A stretch of 48,478 bases of DNA from an uncultured Clostridia bacterium (GTDB lineage Bacteria; Bacillota; Clostridia; Christensenellales; Pumilibacteraceae), in the NCBI GenBank assembly GCA_947589465.1, contig CANQAE010000005.1, positions 1 to 48,478 on the forward strand. Direction: 5' to 3'. Position numbers and translations under genes: made by a program. The notes under the pieces were generated by a model. It saw only the letters and a list, made by a program, of their open reading frames with translations, had not been told where the DNA came from and made no database searches. Below, in pieces: positions 9,805-18,202 of this stretch (positions are counted from its first letter, which is position 1; each line of letters opens with the position of its first letter).

Positions 9805-11064
9805 ATGAAAATTCATTTTATCGGTAGCGAAGGAGTGAGCATGAAATTTCTCGCTTCGCTGTGCAAGCAAAACGGGATCGAGGTGTCCGGTTCGGACATT
9901 AAAACAGGCGGACACGCCGCGTCAAATGTGGACGGAGCGGACGCGGTTGTGTATTCGTTTGCCATAGGCGACGACAATCCCGAACTTGTCGAGGCGCGAA
10001 AAAGGGGACTGCCTGTTTTTTCACGTTCGCAATTTTTGGGAGAAACGGCGGCGCGGTACAAGAGCGTTGTAGCGGTATGCGGCACGCACGGCAAGACGAC
10101 AACGACGTATATGCTTTCGTGTGCGCTCGAACATCTTGACCCCACCGTGCACGCAGGCGGTTCGGTGGGCGGCAAATGCGGGCGAATAGGCGGGAATGAA
10201 TTGTTTGTGACGGAAGCCTGCGAATACAAACAAAGTTTTTTGTCGCTTTCGCCCGACGCGACAATCGTACTCAACGTCGATCTCGATCATTACGATTATT
10301 ACAAGACATATGCCGACTTTTACGAGGCGTTCCGCAAGTTCGCGGCAAGAAGCAAGGTCGCGTTCGTTTGCGGGGACAACGCCGCAACTACGCTTCGCGG
10401 CAGTTGCGAAACGTACACTTTCGGCTTTGACGAAAACAATGATTACGTGGCGAAAACAGAGAGCATAGACAGGGGATATTATACCTTTTCGGCTTATTTC
10501 AGAGGCAAAAGATTTGCCACGCTCACTCTCGGCGCGCGCGGCAAACACAACGTTCTCAATGCGCTTTCCGTTTTGGCGTATTGCCACCGTTTCGGGATAG
10601 ACGGAAGCGGATTGAAGCGCTTTTGCGGCGTGGACAGACGATTTGAAAGTTTAGGTTCGTTTGGCGGCGTCGAATACATAAGCGATTACGCGCACCATCC
10701 TCGCGAAATCGAATGTACGCTCTTGACGGCGAAAGAAATATACGACAAGGTATTGGTCGTTTTCGAGCCGCACACTTATACTAGGACAGAGGCGTTTGCT
10801 TCTCAGTTCGAAGCGGCGCTTTCGATAGGGGACGGGTGTGCGCTTTTGCCGATATATGCGGCACGGGAACGCCCCATAGACGGCGTTTCGTCATCGCTCT
10901 TAAACACCGGCGGTAAATTCGTCGAACTCGATTCTTACGCAAAAGCCGCGGAATATATCGACGTCGAAGCGCGCAACTACGACGCGGTAATATTTATGGG
11001 CGCGGGGAGCATAGACGACTTTGCGCGAAGTTACATAAGCGGTTTGAAAGCGAAACATACGTAA
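9805..11064 (+). CDS. murC: UDP-N-acetylmuramate--L-alanine ligase
   Basis: Cytosolic ATP-dependent ligase that adds L-alanine to UDP-MurNAc, the first peptide step of peptidoglycan synthesis. 419 residues, slightly short for MurC (often 430-490). It has the N-terminal UDP-binding loop (IHFIGSEGVSM), the ATP loop GTHGKTTTT (93-101), the central metal-site region VTEACEYKQSFL, NVDLDHYDYY, and the C-terminal DYAHHPREIE and FEPHTYTRT motifs. The shape of the N-terminal loop and DLDHYDYY favour MurC over Mpl, but this rests on motif reading only. The promoter gives essentially no leader. A hairpin downstream separates it from the TIR/AAA+ cluster. Confidence 0.88.
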   Translation: MKIHFIGSEGVSMKFLASLCKQNGIEVSGSDIKTGGHAASNVDGADAVVYSFAIGDDNPELVEARKRGLPVFSRSQFLGETAARYKSVVAVCGTHGKTTTTYMLSCALEHLDPTVHAGGSVGGKCGRIGGNELFVTEACEYKQSFLSLSPDATIVLNVDLDHYDYYKTYADFYEAFRKFAARSKVAFVCGDNAATTLRGSCETYTFGFDENNDYVAKTESIDRGYYTFSAYFRGKRFATLTLGARGKHNVLNALSVLAYCHRFGIDGSGLKRFCGVDRRFESLGSFGGVEYISDYAHHPREIECTLLTAKEIYDKVLVVFEPHTYTRTEAFASQFEAALSIGDGCALLPIYAARERPIDGVSSSLLNTGGKFVELDSYAKAAEYIDVEARNYDAVIFMGAGSIDDFARSYISGLKAKHT

Positions 11065-11134
11065 GTTTTACGTCGCTATCCGCGCTTTTTGATACCCATA
11101 TAGCCGCGGATGTGTTCGAAATATCCGCATAGAA

Positions 11135-11163
11135 GCGTTCCGTTCGCGGGGCGTTTTCTTTTT
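11135..11163 (+). terminator. Probable terminator of murC
   Basis: GCGTTCCG (11135-11142) pairs with CGGGGCGT (11147-11154) around a TTCG tetraloop, with three G-T wobbles, followed by TTTTCTTTTT. It lies 70 bases after the murC stop. The rest of the 273-bp gap to the next gene holds only the next promoter. Confidence 0.6.
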
Positions 11164-11266
11164 CGGAGCATAAGAGGGAATATCGAACATAGCGTCCGCA
11201 TAAAATTGTACGGCTGTTTATGGTAATATTTTATATAAACAATGTCGGAAAAACGCGAAAAATCAT

Positions 11267-11295
11267 TTGACAGCGACAAGGCGTTGTGATAAAAT
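11267..11295 (+). promoter_or_regulatory. Sigma-A promoter of the TIR/AAA+ cluster
   Basis: Perfect TTGACA (11267-11272), 17-base spacer, TAAAAT (11290-11295). It gives a leader of about 36 bases with GGAG (11326-11329) before the ATG at 11338. No second promoter of similar quality was found before 21395, so the seven or so genes downstream appear to form one transcript. Confidence 0.8.
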
Positions 11296-11337
11296 AGTAT
11301 CGTTAAGTTTTATTTTTCGACACTTGGAGCATTTGCT

Positions 11338-12060
11338 ATGAGCAAACATTTCATCAAGCCAGCGTGCAGCACATGCGGAGGCAATATCGTTCGTCGTGAC
11401 GACGGGCAATTTGTCTGCGAAAATTGCGGTAATATTTATATTGCGAGCGAAACGAGAGAGGAGTTGCCGAGCGACATCATAAGGCAACTCAACAACGCTA
11501 ACGACTTGCGCATTACTCAAAGGCAATTCGACGAAGCGGCGAATATGTATGAAACGATCATAGAATCGTACCCCGATCAATTGGACGCGTATTGGGGCGC
11601 TTTTTTGTCAGAGTACGGCATAGAATACGTAAAACAGGAGAACGGACGCGGCGAAAAGGAATATAAGCCCATTTGCCATCGCATAAGCAGATTCCCCGCC
11701 ACCCAGTCAGTCTATCTTGAAAAACTTTACAAAAGGTGCGATGCAGAAGAAGAACAGAAGTTCAGGATGAAAGCGGACGAGATAGAGCGTATTCGCAGCA
11801 GCACGTACGAAATAAGCAAAAATCAGGAACCGTGCGACGTTCTTATCTGTCACGCAGGAAAGCAGCGCGAAATAGAATGTGAAATGCAACTCAAAACAAT
11901 GCTCGAATCAAAGGGCAAAAAAGTTTTCGTTGCCCGTCCGAGCCAAAAGGTGGATATTACTAACGAGGCGCGTATTTTCAACGCGATCAACACCGCCGAA
12001 TACCTGTTTGTCATAGCGGACGTTGTCGAATCAATAGCGGCAACGCAGAACGTTTGGTAG
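11338..12060 (+). CDS. Zinc-ribbon/TIR-like protein, N-terminal part (frame ends at an in-frame TAG)
   Basis: 240 residues. The N-terminal zinc ribbon is C10-x2-C13 and C27-x2-C30 (CSTCGG, CENCGN). A TPR-like helical stretch follows (about 45-135: EAANMYETIIESYPDQLDAYWGAF). From about 165 a TIR-type domain begins with the first strand PCDVLICHAG, helix ECEMQLKTMLESKG, strand KKVFVARPS, then NEARIFNAINTAEYLFVIAD. The frame ends in TQNVW followed by TAG (12058-12060), in the middle of the TIR fold, just where relatives have W-x-R-F. The same frame then continues for 683 codons. Related zinc-ribbon/TPR/TIR proteins are frequent in Clostridia. TIR domains in bacteria act in NAD+-cleaving or cyclic-nucleotide defence signalling; whether this one keeps a catalytic Glu is unclear. 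Confidence 0.75.
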   Translation: MSKHFIKPACSTCGGNIVRRDDGQFVCENCGNIYIASETREELPSDIIRQLNNANDLRITQRQFDEAANMYETIIESYPDQLDAYWGAFLSEYGIEYVKQENGRGEKEYKPICHRISRFPATQSVYLEKLYKRCDAEEEQKFRMKADEIERIRSSTYEISKNQEPCDVLICHAGKQREIECEMQLKTMLESKGKKVFVARPSQKVDITNEARIFNAINTAEYLFVIADVVESIAATQNVW

Positions 12061-12066
12061 CGATTC

Positions 12067-14109
12067 GTGCTTCTCGACGGCAAAGAGATACAGGTTTTGC
12101 ACAATAACCTCAACGAGAGGGAGTTCCCGTACAATTTGCGCAAAGAGTTGCAACGTCGCGAAACGATCAACATATACACGGCGGAATGGCTCAAAAATGC
12201 GGTTGAATTTGCTACCGCGAACGTTGCCGGAAAAGTCGAAGATCGTGAAAGAGATCGCAAAGACGACGAGGAATTAGACGACCTCAAAAGAAAAAATATC
12301 GAATTCGAGCGTAAACTCAAAGATCTCGAAACGATGTCCAAACTCGGCGCGTCCAAGGATCTGCCCGAAATGTTCGTCAAATTTTTGACGTGCATAACTC
12401 TCGGCAGAGTGGATGACGCTTCGTTCGAATTCAATTTACATATCAAGGAACTTGCTCCGCCCGAAATTTTGACGGTGGCGGAACTCTGTCTGGAACTTTT
12501 GAAACTTACTCAAAGCAACGAAGCCAAACGCAGGGAAATTATGGTGAACGTGGGTATTATAGCCGAGAGGATCAAATCCCATTATCCCGTGGCAACTACG
12601 GTTGAACGAAATCTGTACAGCGCGGTAAGAAAGGGCAATTTGCTCATTTATCTTGCCAAGTGTTTCGGCGTTACGCGTGATTACGATCGTCAGTGTTTCG
12701 TTCTTGACCTCGTGGACTGCTCCGAAATCAACGAAATGTCGGTAATAGGAGATCTGCTTGCAATGTTGCTTGCCAACAATCGCACCGACGACGTGGCGCG
12801 CGTACTCAAAGAGATGCCGCACGTGGAGGGCGACAGGATCTTCCCGATGTTCCTCGGTAAATTCCATTCGCCGCAAAAGCAGATCATTCTCATGTCGCTT
12901 GCCGATAAAATTACTTGCAGCGACAAGATCACCGACGAATTGAATATGTTCTTGTCGGGTTGCGACGACGTGGGCGTTTGCCTTGCAGTGGTCTATATAA
13001 TGAATAAGAACAAACTCGCGCTCTCGGTGAGCGGTTTGTCGGGCGCGCTTTCGGGCATAACGGAAAGCACGCAAATAAAGACGGTGCTTGCGAATTTCGG
13101 CAGACGCTCGCTTAGCGGACTCGAAGTGGATAAACTCGTTCAGATCGCGTCCAACAGCGACGAGGTGGCGAACGAAGTTTTGAGGCATCTCAGGTATGAA
13201 TCGAATATAGCCGACCTTGGGTCGTATAATATGCAATTGCTTGTCGAAAAACGCAATCTCGAAAATATAAAAGTAAGATTTTTCGAATTCAATCTCGACA
13301 AAAAACTCGCCGAAAGATTGCTCGTGGGAGCGATAAAAGGCAACGGCGACGACAGACTTTCGACGGTCAACATTCTCAGTTCGTTCGTGTCCGTAATAGA
13401 CATAGGGCTTTACTCGCAAGTACTTCTCGGCAACGATCCGCTCAAAGCCGAACTCGTCAAGATCCTCGCGCCCAAAACGGGCAAATACGCAAGCGCGAAC
13501 AAGGTGATAGAACAGTTTTTGCGCGGCAGGGACGACGACGATTTAAAGCGTGAGATATTCGTTAATTACCTCGGCTTTCCGCTCGACGAAAAGACGATCG
13601 AGGCGTATCTCGCTATTCTGCCCGACGCTTACGATGAAACGTACGAAAAGGTGCTCTATTCGTATCTTGTCGAGCATCCGTCGCAAGCCCGCGATATGTT
13701 TGTCGTTCACTATGAAAAACTCATTCGCGGCTACGAAAAAGTCTTGCCGACTATTTTGAAGTACATAAAGTATTTGGACGAAAGTTCGATAATCCGTTTT
13801 GCGACGGAGTTCAAGGGCAATCAAAAGACGAAAGACGAATTGTTTGCGCGTATCGTCGAATTTTCGGAAAAGCCGAAGAAGATAGAGGTTGACATAATGG
13901 GAGTAAAGTGCAATCTTTTGCAAGCCTATATGTTCACGATGAGCGAATGTTTGCCGAGCACGGTTTCGCTCATACAGAGCCTCGAAAAGAAAGGAATGGA
14001 CGCCGACGACAAAATCATCGTCTACGGCAAAAAGGTGAAACCAAAGGATTATCTTTCGAATTTACCGATCAAAGATAATGTCATGGAAGATATAAAAAGA
14101 TTTTTGTAA
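12067..14109 (+). CDS. Continuation of the TIR-like protein: end of TIR domain plus long helical C-terminus
   Basis: In the same frame as the preceding gene and separated from it only by TAG CGA TTC. The annotated start GTG 12067 has no ribosome binding site; an internal ATG at 12334 has none either. The first 45 residues finish the TIR domain (VLLDGKEIQVLHNNLNE, LRKELQRRETINIYT). A charged coiled coil follows (about 55-95), then about 550 residues of helical repeats without a recognisable catalytic motif, ending IVYGKKVKPKDYL and IKDNVMEDIKRFL. The simplest reading is one 923-residue protein broken by a GAG-to-TAG type change or a base-calling error. A stop-start reinitiation across 6 bases is possible. 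A strong AAAGGAGG follows for the next gene. Confidence 0.6.
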   Translation: MLLDGKEIQVLHNNLNEREFPYNLRKELQRRETINIYTAEWLKNAVEFATANVAGKVEDRERDRKDDEELDDLKRKNIEFERKLKDLETMSKLGASKDLPEMFVKFLTCITLGRVDDASFEFNLHIKELAPPEILTVAELCLELLKLTQSNEAKRREIMVNVGIIAERIKSHYPVATTVERNLYSAVRKGNLLIYLAKCFGVTRDYDRQCFVLDLVDCSEINEMSVIGDLLAMLLANNRTDDVARVLKEMPHVEGDRIFPMFLGKFHSPQKQIILMSLADKITCSDKITDELNMFLSGCDDVGVCLAVVYIMNKNKLALSVSGLSGALSGITESTQIKTVLANFGRRSLSGLEVDKLVQIASNSDEVANEVLRHLRYESNIADLGSYNMQLLVEKRNLENIKVRFFEFNLDKKLAERLLVGAIKGNGDDRLSTVNILSSFVSVIDIGLYSQVLLGNDPLKAELVKILAPKTGKYASANKVIEQFLRGRDDDDLKREIFVNYLGFPLDEKTIEAYLAILPDAYDETYEKVLYSYLVEHPSQARDMFVVHYEKLIRGYEKVLPTILKYIKYLDESSIIRFATEFKGNQKTKDELFARIVEFSEKPKKIEVDIMGVKCNLLQAYMFTMSECLPSTVSLIQSLEKKGMDADDKIIVYGKKVKPKDYLSNLPIKDNVMEDIKRFL

Positions 14110-14124
14110 AAAAGGAGGTATTAA

Positions 14125-15954
14125 ATGTCCGATTATGATGATGCGGCCGCCGAGCAAGCGCGGATAGATGCGGAATATGCAAACCTATGCGCTCAGTACG
14201 AGCGTTTACAGGCTGAAAACGCAAGGCTTGTCGCGGACGCAAACAGGTGCGTAGAGGACGTGCAGATAAGCACGCAGTACGTTGACCGCTTGCATAAAGT
14301 AGTCAAACCGCCGCTGTCGGTAACGGCGACGGAAACAGACAAAAAGCAAGTCATAGCCAACAATGCTTCGCTTGTCATCGACGACCTTGTGGACAGTTAC
14401 AGGCTTCTCAAAAACGAAAGCACCGCGTCGAAAAATCTGACCGCCAGCCGTGACAAATACTATACTCAGTATGATTTGTACAACGAACTGCGACAGGTTT
14501 CGCTCGGCTATGTGGTCGGTGTAGACAAAAACTTTTGGGAAAGCGACGCTCCGCGCAAAAAGGTGGAGAAGATGTATCTTGCCAATACCGATTATTGGCT
14601 TGCGTACGCGACTATGGCGGTAATGCTGTGGGCTTCGGACGAAGTAGACGCGTGCAATCGCGCCGTTTCGAAAGCCATGCAGATCAACGAGCGAAAAGCG
14701 GCTCTGTTTTTCCTCATCATATGTTTGAGGTTCGAGCGCAAAGATGCGGCGAAAATGTGGTATAAGGTTTACTTCGATCTTGTCGATAATGGCGGGGTGG
14801 GTGAAGAAATCGTATACATTTTGCAGGTTTTGCTTTGCGGCGCGCTCGGCAGAGGCGGCAGCCTTGAAAGCCGCGGCGACGAACTCGCGCTCGGCGCGAC
14901 GGTGCAGAAGAAGTTGACGCAACTACTTGCGGAGGCAAGTAAAGACATCAACGTTCGCCGACAGGCTCAGGAGGGAGTTGACGACTATTTCAAAGCGTAT
15001 ATTTCGGTGACCGAGAAAGAATTTCTCAATCTCAAACATATATGCGCGGAATACGGAGAAATGATCGCACTTCTCGGCGACGCCGAAAAGAATGCTATTC
15101 TCAAAGATTATTTCCTGTCTGTACTCAACGACGACGATAAACGCGACAAACGTTGCAGATCGCAGATTTACGAGCGAATAGAGGACGTTTTACATTCTCT
15201 TATTTCGGCGCATGACGACGCGGAACAGGAACTGTTAGACAAGATCAGTTACGAGGAGATGGTCGTTGACGCTAACGGCAATATTCAAATTGCGCGCGAA
15301 TCGTACGACAAGATGATGGCGCTCAAAAAGAAGAACAACAACATTGCCCTCATAATGGTGAATACGGCTCTCAATAAGGACGCGCAAGTCGATGCCAACG
15401 TCAAGCGATTCGCACTCAGGTTCATAAAAGATTACGCTTTGTCGGGCGCGCAAAAATTCGCTTCCTATCGAAATAGAGAAAAGCGCGAATACGATTTCAA
15501 CGTAGACGGTTGCAAATTGCGTGGCGATGAGAACAGTTTCGCGCAAAACGAGGTGAAACTGCGCGAGTATTACGACGAATTGATCAAGAAGCGCACCGCA
15601 GAGGACAAAGTCGTAAAATCGCTCAAAACGTGTTCGATAATCTTGTGCGTGCTTTTCGCGATATTCGGGGTGCTTACCGCCGTAAGTTTCTTAATACCTT
15701 TGAAGATGGTAGTATCAATTGTATCAATTGTACTCACGGTATTGTTCGTCGGCGGATTCGCGGCTTGTCTGTACTTTAAGCACGAGCAAAAAATCAAGAT
15801 ACGCAAGAGTTTCGAGTTCCGCATAAACAACGGAATCAAGATGCTCGAAGACGGACTCAAAGATTTGGCTTCGTGGCGCGCGGCGTATAAATCCGCCGAC
15901 AAAGTTCACGAAGAACTTATTGCAATTTTGAAAGAGGAGGTATCCAATGGCTAG
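14125..15954 (+). CDS. Coiled-coil, TPR-like, two-helix membrane protein (cluster paralogue 1)
   Basis: 609 residues, no named family recognised. Architecture: N-terminal coiled coil (residues about 5-60), a second helical segment, a TPR-like block with YWLAYATMAVMLW and RKAALFFLIICLRF, a long helical middle, then two adjacent membrane helices (about 503-551) and a 58-residue basic-then-acidic helical tail. The same order is found in the next gene and in the gene at 19680, with the block Y-(W/F)-L-x-Y and R/C-K-x-A conserved in all three. AAAGGAGG precedes the ATG by 7 bases. Its stop overlaps the next start by 8 bases, indicating tight co-expression. The N-terminus should be cytosolic, with both ends on the same side of the membrane. 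Confidence 0.72.
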   Translation: MSDYDDAAAEQARIDAEYANLCAQYERLQAENARLVADANRCVEDVQISTQYVDRLHKVVKPPLSVTATETDKKQVIANNASLVIDDLVDSYRLLKNESTASKNLTASRDKYYTQYDLYNELRQVSLGYVVGVDKNFWESDAPRKKVEKMYLANTDYWLAYATMAVMLWASDEVDACNRAVSKAMQINERKAALFFLIICLRFERKDAAKMWYKVYFDLVDNGGVGEEIVYILQVLLCGALGRGGSLESRGDELALGATVQKKLTQLLAEASKDINVRRQAQEGVDDYFKAYISVTEKEFLNLKHICAEYGEMIALLGDAEKNAILKDYFLSVLNDDDKRDKRCRSQIYERIEDVLHSLISAHDDAEQELLDKISYEEMVVDANGNIQIARESYDKMMALKKKNNNIALIMVNTALNKDAQVDANVKRFALRFIKDYALSGAQKFASYRNREKREYDFNVDGCKLRGDENSFAQNEVKLREYYDELIKKRTAEDKVVKSLKTCSIILCVLFAIFGVLTAVSFLIPLKMVVSIVSIVLTVLFVGGFAACLYFKHEQKIKIRKSFEFRINNGIKMLEDGLKDLASWRAAYKSADKVHEELIAILKEEVSNG

Positions 15955-17602
15955 CACTACATCGCTTGTTTCGGAGCTTAAAAGCACGGTCGAAACTTTT
16001 TCGAAAAACGTGCACACCGAAGCCCAAAAGGTGGACATCGCTCTGGACAAGATAGACAAGACGGTCAATAATGTGGCGAGAAAGATCAAAGACCTGAGGG
16101 AAATGATCATTCAGGGCGAAGAAAAACAACTCGCGCACGAGAACGTCAACAGGATTGAACAACAGATCAACGAGCAACTGAAATCATACGAGGTGGTAAG
16201 GCGTTCGGTTTTGGGCGTAATAAAAGATTTCGACATAAATCTCGTCCGCAACTCCACCATATCTCAACTCAGCGAGGAATTGTGGATGTCCTCGTCGAGA
16301 TATTGGCTTTCGTATGCTTTCATTGCCATAAGCGCCTGGATAAAGGACAACAGGGAAATATGCAACAATGCTATCAACGAAGCGCTTAACCGCGACCCGT
16401 GCAAAACGGCGCTGTTCTTCTGCTTGCTGAATATGCGTTTCGCGAGCAAGGATAAGCCGTCGAGGCACATTGCCGCGAGGGAGTGGCTGTACGAATATTT
16501 CGGACACGTGGATTCGCTTCATCCGCCCAGGGAAACGGCGCTGTTGTTACAGGCATATCTGTACGGCGTATTCGGTCACGATTCGCAACTTGACAATTTC
16601 GTTCAGGATACGGTAATGCGTTGGGTGGACGAACTCAACAAAGATACTTCGATATCCGCCGATCTCGTCGAAAAGTACAACAATTACATTTGCAATCTTC
16701 CGCCCGTAAAACATAATTATTCGAGCGATATTCTCGAAGATCATTGCAGCAACGTCAAGCAGATGTACGCTTCGCTTTCCAATGCGGGCAGATACAAAAC
16801 GGCGCTCGGCAGAGTGGAGGAACTCGACAGGACCGAAGAATTCAACGTCGGCGGCGACTTCATAAAGAGTATAGATAAATTGCTCGACGACCTTGTAACC
16901 AATTACGAGGAAGATGAGATCAAACTCCGCAACGAGCAGAAACTTTACAAACTCATAATGGAGCATGAGGGCAACGTCGAGGCAGCGAAGAAAGAATACG
17001 CCGCTTACATGGAAACGGTCAAGGAAGCGCCCAATATAGGTGAACAAATGTTCACATGGGCTGTTTATCCCACCGGAATAGACGTGAGCGTTCAAAAATT
17101 CGCAATGCAGAAGACCAAGGGTTGGTATATGGACGCTATAAAAAATTACGACCATATAGTAAAGAGTACCGCTCCCGGAGCGTTCAAATTGAAGATAGGC
17201 CTTTGGGAAAGCACGACGGACGGCAAGGATGCCGAAGCGCTCAAAAACGACGTGAAAGACAAGTATATGTCCGAACGTTCGAGATTGCTCGTTTACACCA
17301 AGCCGAACATCATCATGGCTATACTTGCCGTGGCATTCCTAATAGTCGGTTGCGTGGTGGGATTCGTAGGAGATCCGAGTTGGAGTTTTTACGGATACAT
17401 AGCGGGCGGAGCATTGTTCCTCATATTCGGCGGCATAGTTCTCGCGACGACGCTTATCAAGATCAAGAACTTCCCCAAACAGATAGCGGAAGCGCAAAAG
17501 ACTTTGGAAGCGTGTCTTGACGCGATCGAATTGTATCGCAAAAAGTTTGCCGAGATTTCGGCTGTAAAAGACGATGTTCTTAACAGACTCGAAAATATTT
17601 AG
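15947..17602 (+). CDS. Coiled-coil, TPR-like, two-helix membrane protein (cluster paralogue 2)
   Basis: 551 residues. A long N-terminal coiled coil (about 5-85: heptad-like LVSELKSTVETFS, VDIALDKIDKTVNNV) is followed by the shared block YWLSYAFIAISAW and CKTALFFCLLNMRF. The helical middle leads to a membrane hairpin (about 450-504, with a glycine-rich second helix) and a 47-residue helical tail. The ATG overlaps the previous stop and is served by GAGGAGG. It resembles paralogues 1 and 3 in domain order but has diverged strongly in sequence, as expected of subunits of one hetero-oligomer rather than of recent duplicates. No enzymatic motif is visible. Confidence 0.72.
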   Translation: MASTTSLVSELKSTVETFSKNVHTEAQKVDIALDKIDKTVNNVARKIKDLREMIIQGEEKQLAHENVNRIEQQINEQLKSYEVVRRSVLGVIKDFDINLVRNSTISQLSEELWMSSSRYWLSYAFIAISAWIKDNREICNNAINEALNRDPCKTALFFCLLNMRFASKDKPSRHIAAREWLYEYFGHVDSLHPPRETALLLQAYLYGVFGHDSQLDNFVQDTVMRWVDELNKDTSISADLVEKYNNYICNLPPVKHNYSSDILEDHCSNVKQMYASLSNAGRYKTALGRVEELDRTEEFNVGGDFIKSIDKLLDDLVTNYEEDEIKLRNEQKLYKLIMEHEGNVEAAKKEYAAYMETVKEAPNIGEQMFTWAVYPTGIDVSVQKFAMQKTKGWYMDAIKNYDHIVKSTAPGAFKLKIGLWESTTDGKDAEALKNDVKDKYMSERSRLLVYTKPNIIMAILAVAFLIVGCVVGFVGDPSWSFYGYIAGGALFLIFGGIVLATTLIKIKNFPKQIAEAQKTLEACLDAIELYRKKFAEISAVKDDVLNRLENI

Positions 17603-17613
17603 GAGGTTGAATT

Positions 17614-17781
17614 ATGGAAAACAACGAAAAGAAAGAAAATGATTTCGGTCTTGATTTCGAGGGATTTTTGGGAGAAGACGGCGCGTTTTTGACGCCCCCC
17701 GATCAACTCGTCGAAGCAAATAAAAAACTGCCCAAGTGGGATATAGAACCGCCTTCGAAATACAAGAGGAATAATGCGTAA
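17614..17781 (+). CDS. 55-residue acidic microprotein of the cluster
   Basis: The protein begins MENNEKKENDFG and ends PPSKYKRNNA. The N-terminal half is acidic with aromatic residues (FGLDFEGFLGEDGAF), the second half has LTPPDQLVEANKKLPKWD. It lacks predicted secondary structure apart from one short helix and looks like a short linear-motif or adaptor peptide. It has a perfect AGGAGG 7 bases before the ATG, begins 11 bases after the previous stop, and overlaps the next gene by 8 bases. These signals make it a convincing gene despite its size. Function unknown. Confidence 0.7.
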   Translation: MENNEKKENDFGLDFEGFLGEDGAFLTPPDQLVEANKKLPKWDIEPPSKYKRNNA

Positions 17782-18202
17782 AAAAAAGGCAGGTCCGATA
17801 AGTTACGATGAGTGGGACGCCGCATTGAAACTCCCGTTTACGTTCGAAAACGCACGGTGGCTCGGCGGCGGCAAACTCAAACAAAAAAATATGAGCAGGA
17901 CTTTGACGAAACGTATATCCGATTACGTAACAGACAACTTCAATATGGGTATGGGTGTCGTAAAGGAATGTGAATATGCCGATATCAAATATGCTTTGCG
18001 TAAATTCGGGTCAGAGTTCAAGAGGTTGTATTTTTTCGAAAATCTCGATTTCTTCGAATGTGCCGAACCGCTTCGAAAAGAATTGAAAAGGGCAATATAC
18101 GAACTTACGGACCTTCTGGAAGGCAAATTCGGAACGACGGACGCGGACATAGTTTACGAACTGAACGACTTGCGTCGAACGAGCGAACGGAGATTTCAAT
18201 GA
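17774..18202 (+). CDS. Unrecognised 142-residue basic protein of the cluster
   Basis: It starts MRKKKAGPISYDEWDAALKLPFTF and is predicted to be helical. The middle has a run of aromatic residues (FKRLYFFENLDFFEC) and the end is basic ([11 protein letters not shown]). It has no signal peptide, membrane helix or known motif. The ATG lies within the end of the microprotein and its TGA overlaps the ATG of the AAA+ ATPase (ATGA), so translation of the microprotein, this protein and the ATPase is probably coupled. It may be an adaptor for the ATPase; that is inference from position only. Confidence 0.68.
   Translation: MRKKKAGPISYDEWDAALKLPFTFENARWLGGGKLKQKNMSRTLTKRISDYVTDNFNMGMGVVKECEYADIKYALRKFGSEFKRLYFFENLDFFECAEPLRKELKRAIYELTDLLEGKFGTTDADIVYELNDLRRTSERRFQ

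Noticed and set aside
11076..11279. Minus-strand frame of 67 codons (or 41 from an internal ATG) between murC and the TIR-like gene
   Set aside because: No ribosome binding site, overlaps the murC terminator hairpin and runs into the TIR-cluster promoter; codon pattern is plausible only near the end. A small real gene cannot be fully excluded.
12058..12060. Genome-wide reassignment of TAG to an amino acid
   Set aside because: TAG ends several normal genes in the window (for example those stopping at 17602, 30957, 33617 and 47595) at expected family lengths.
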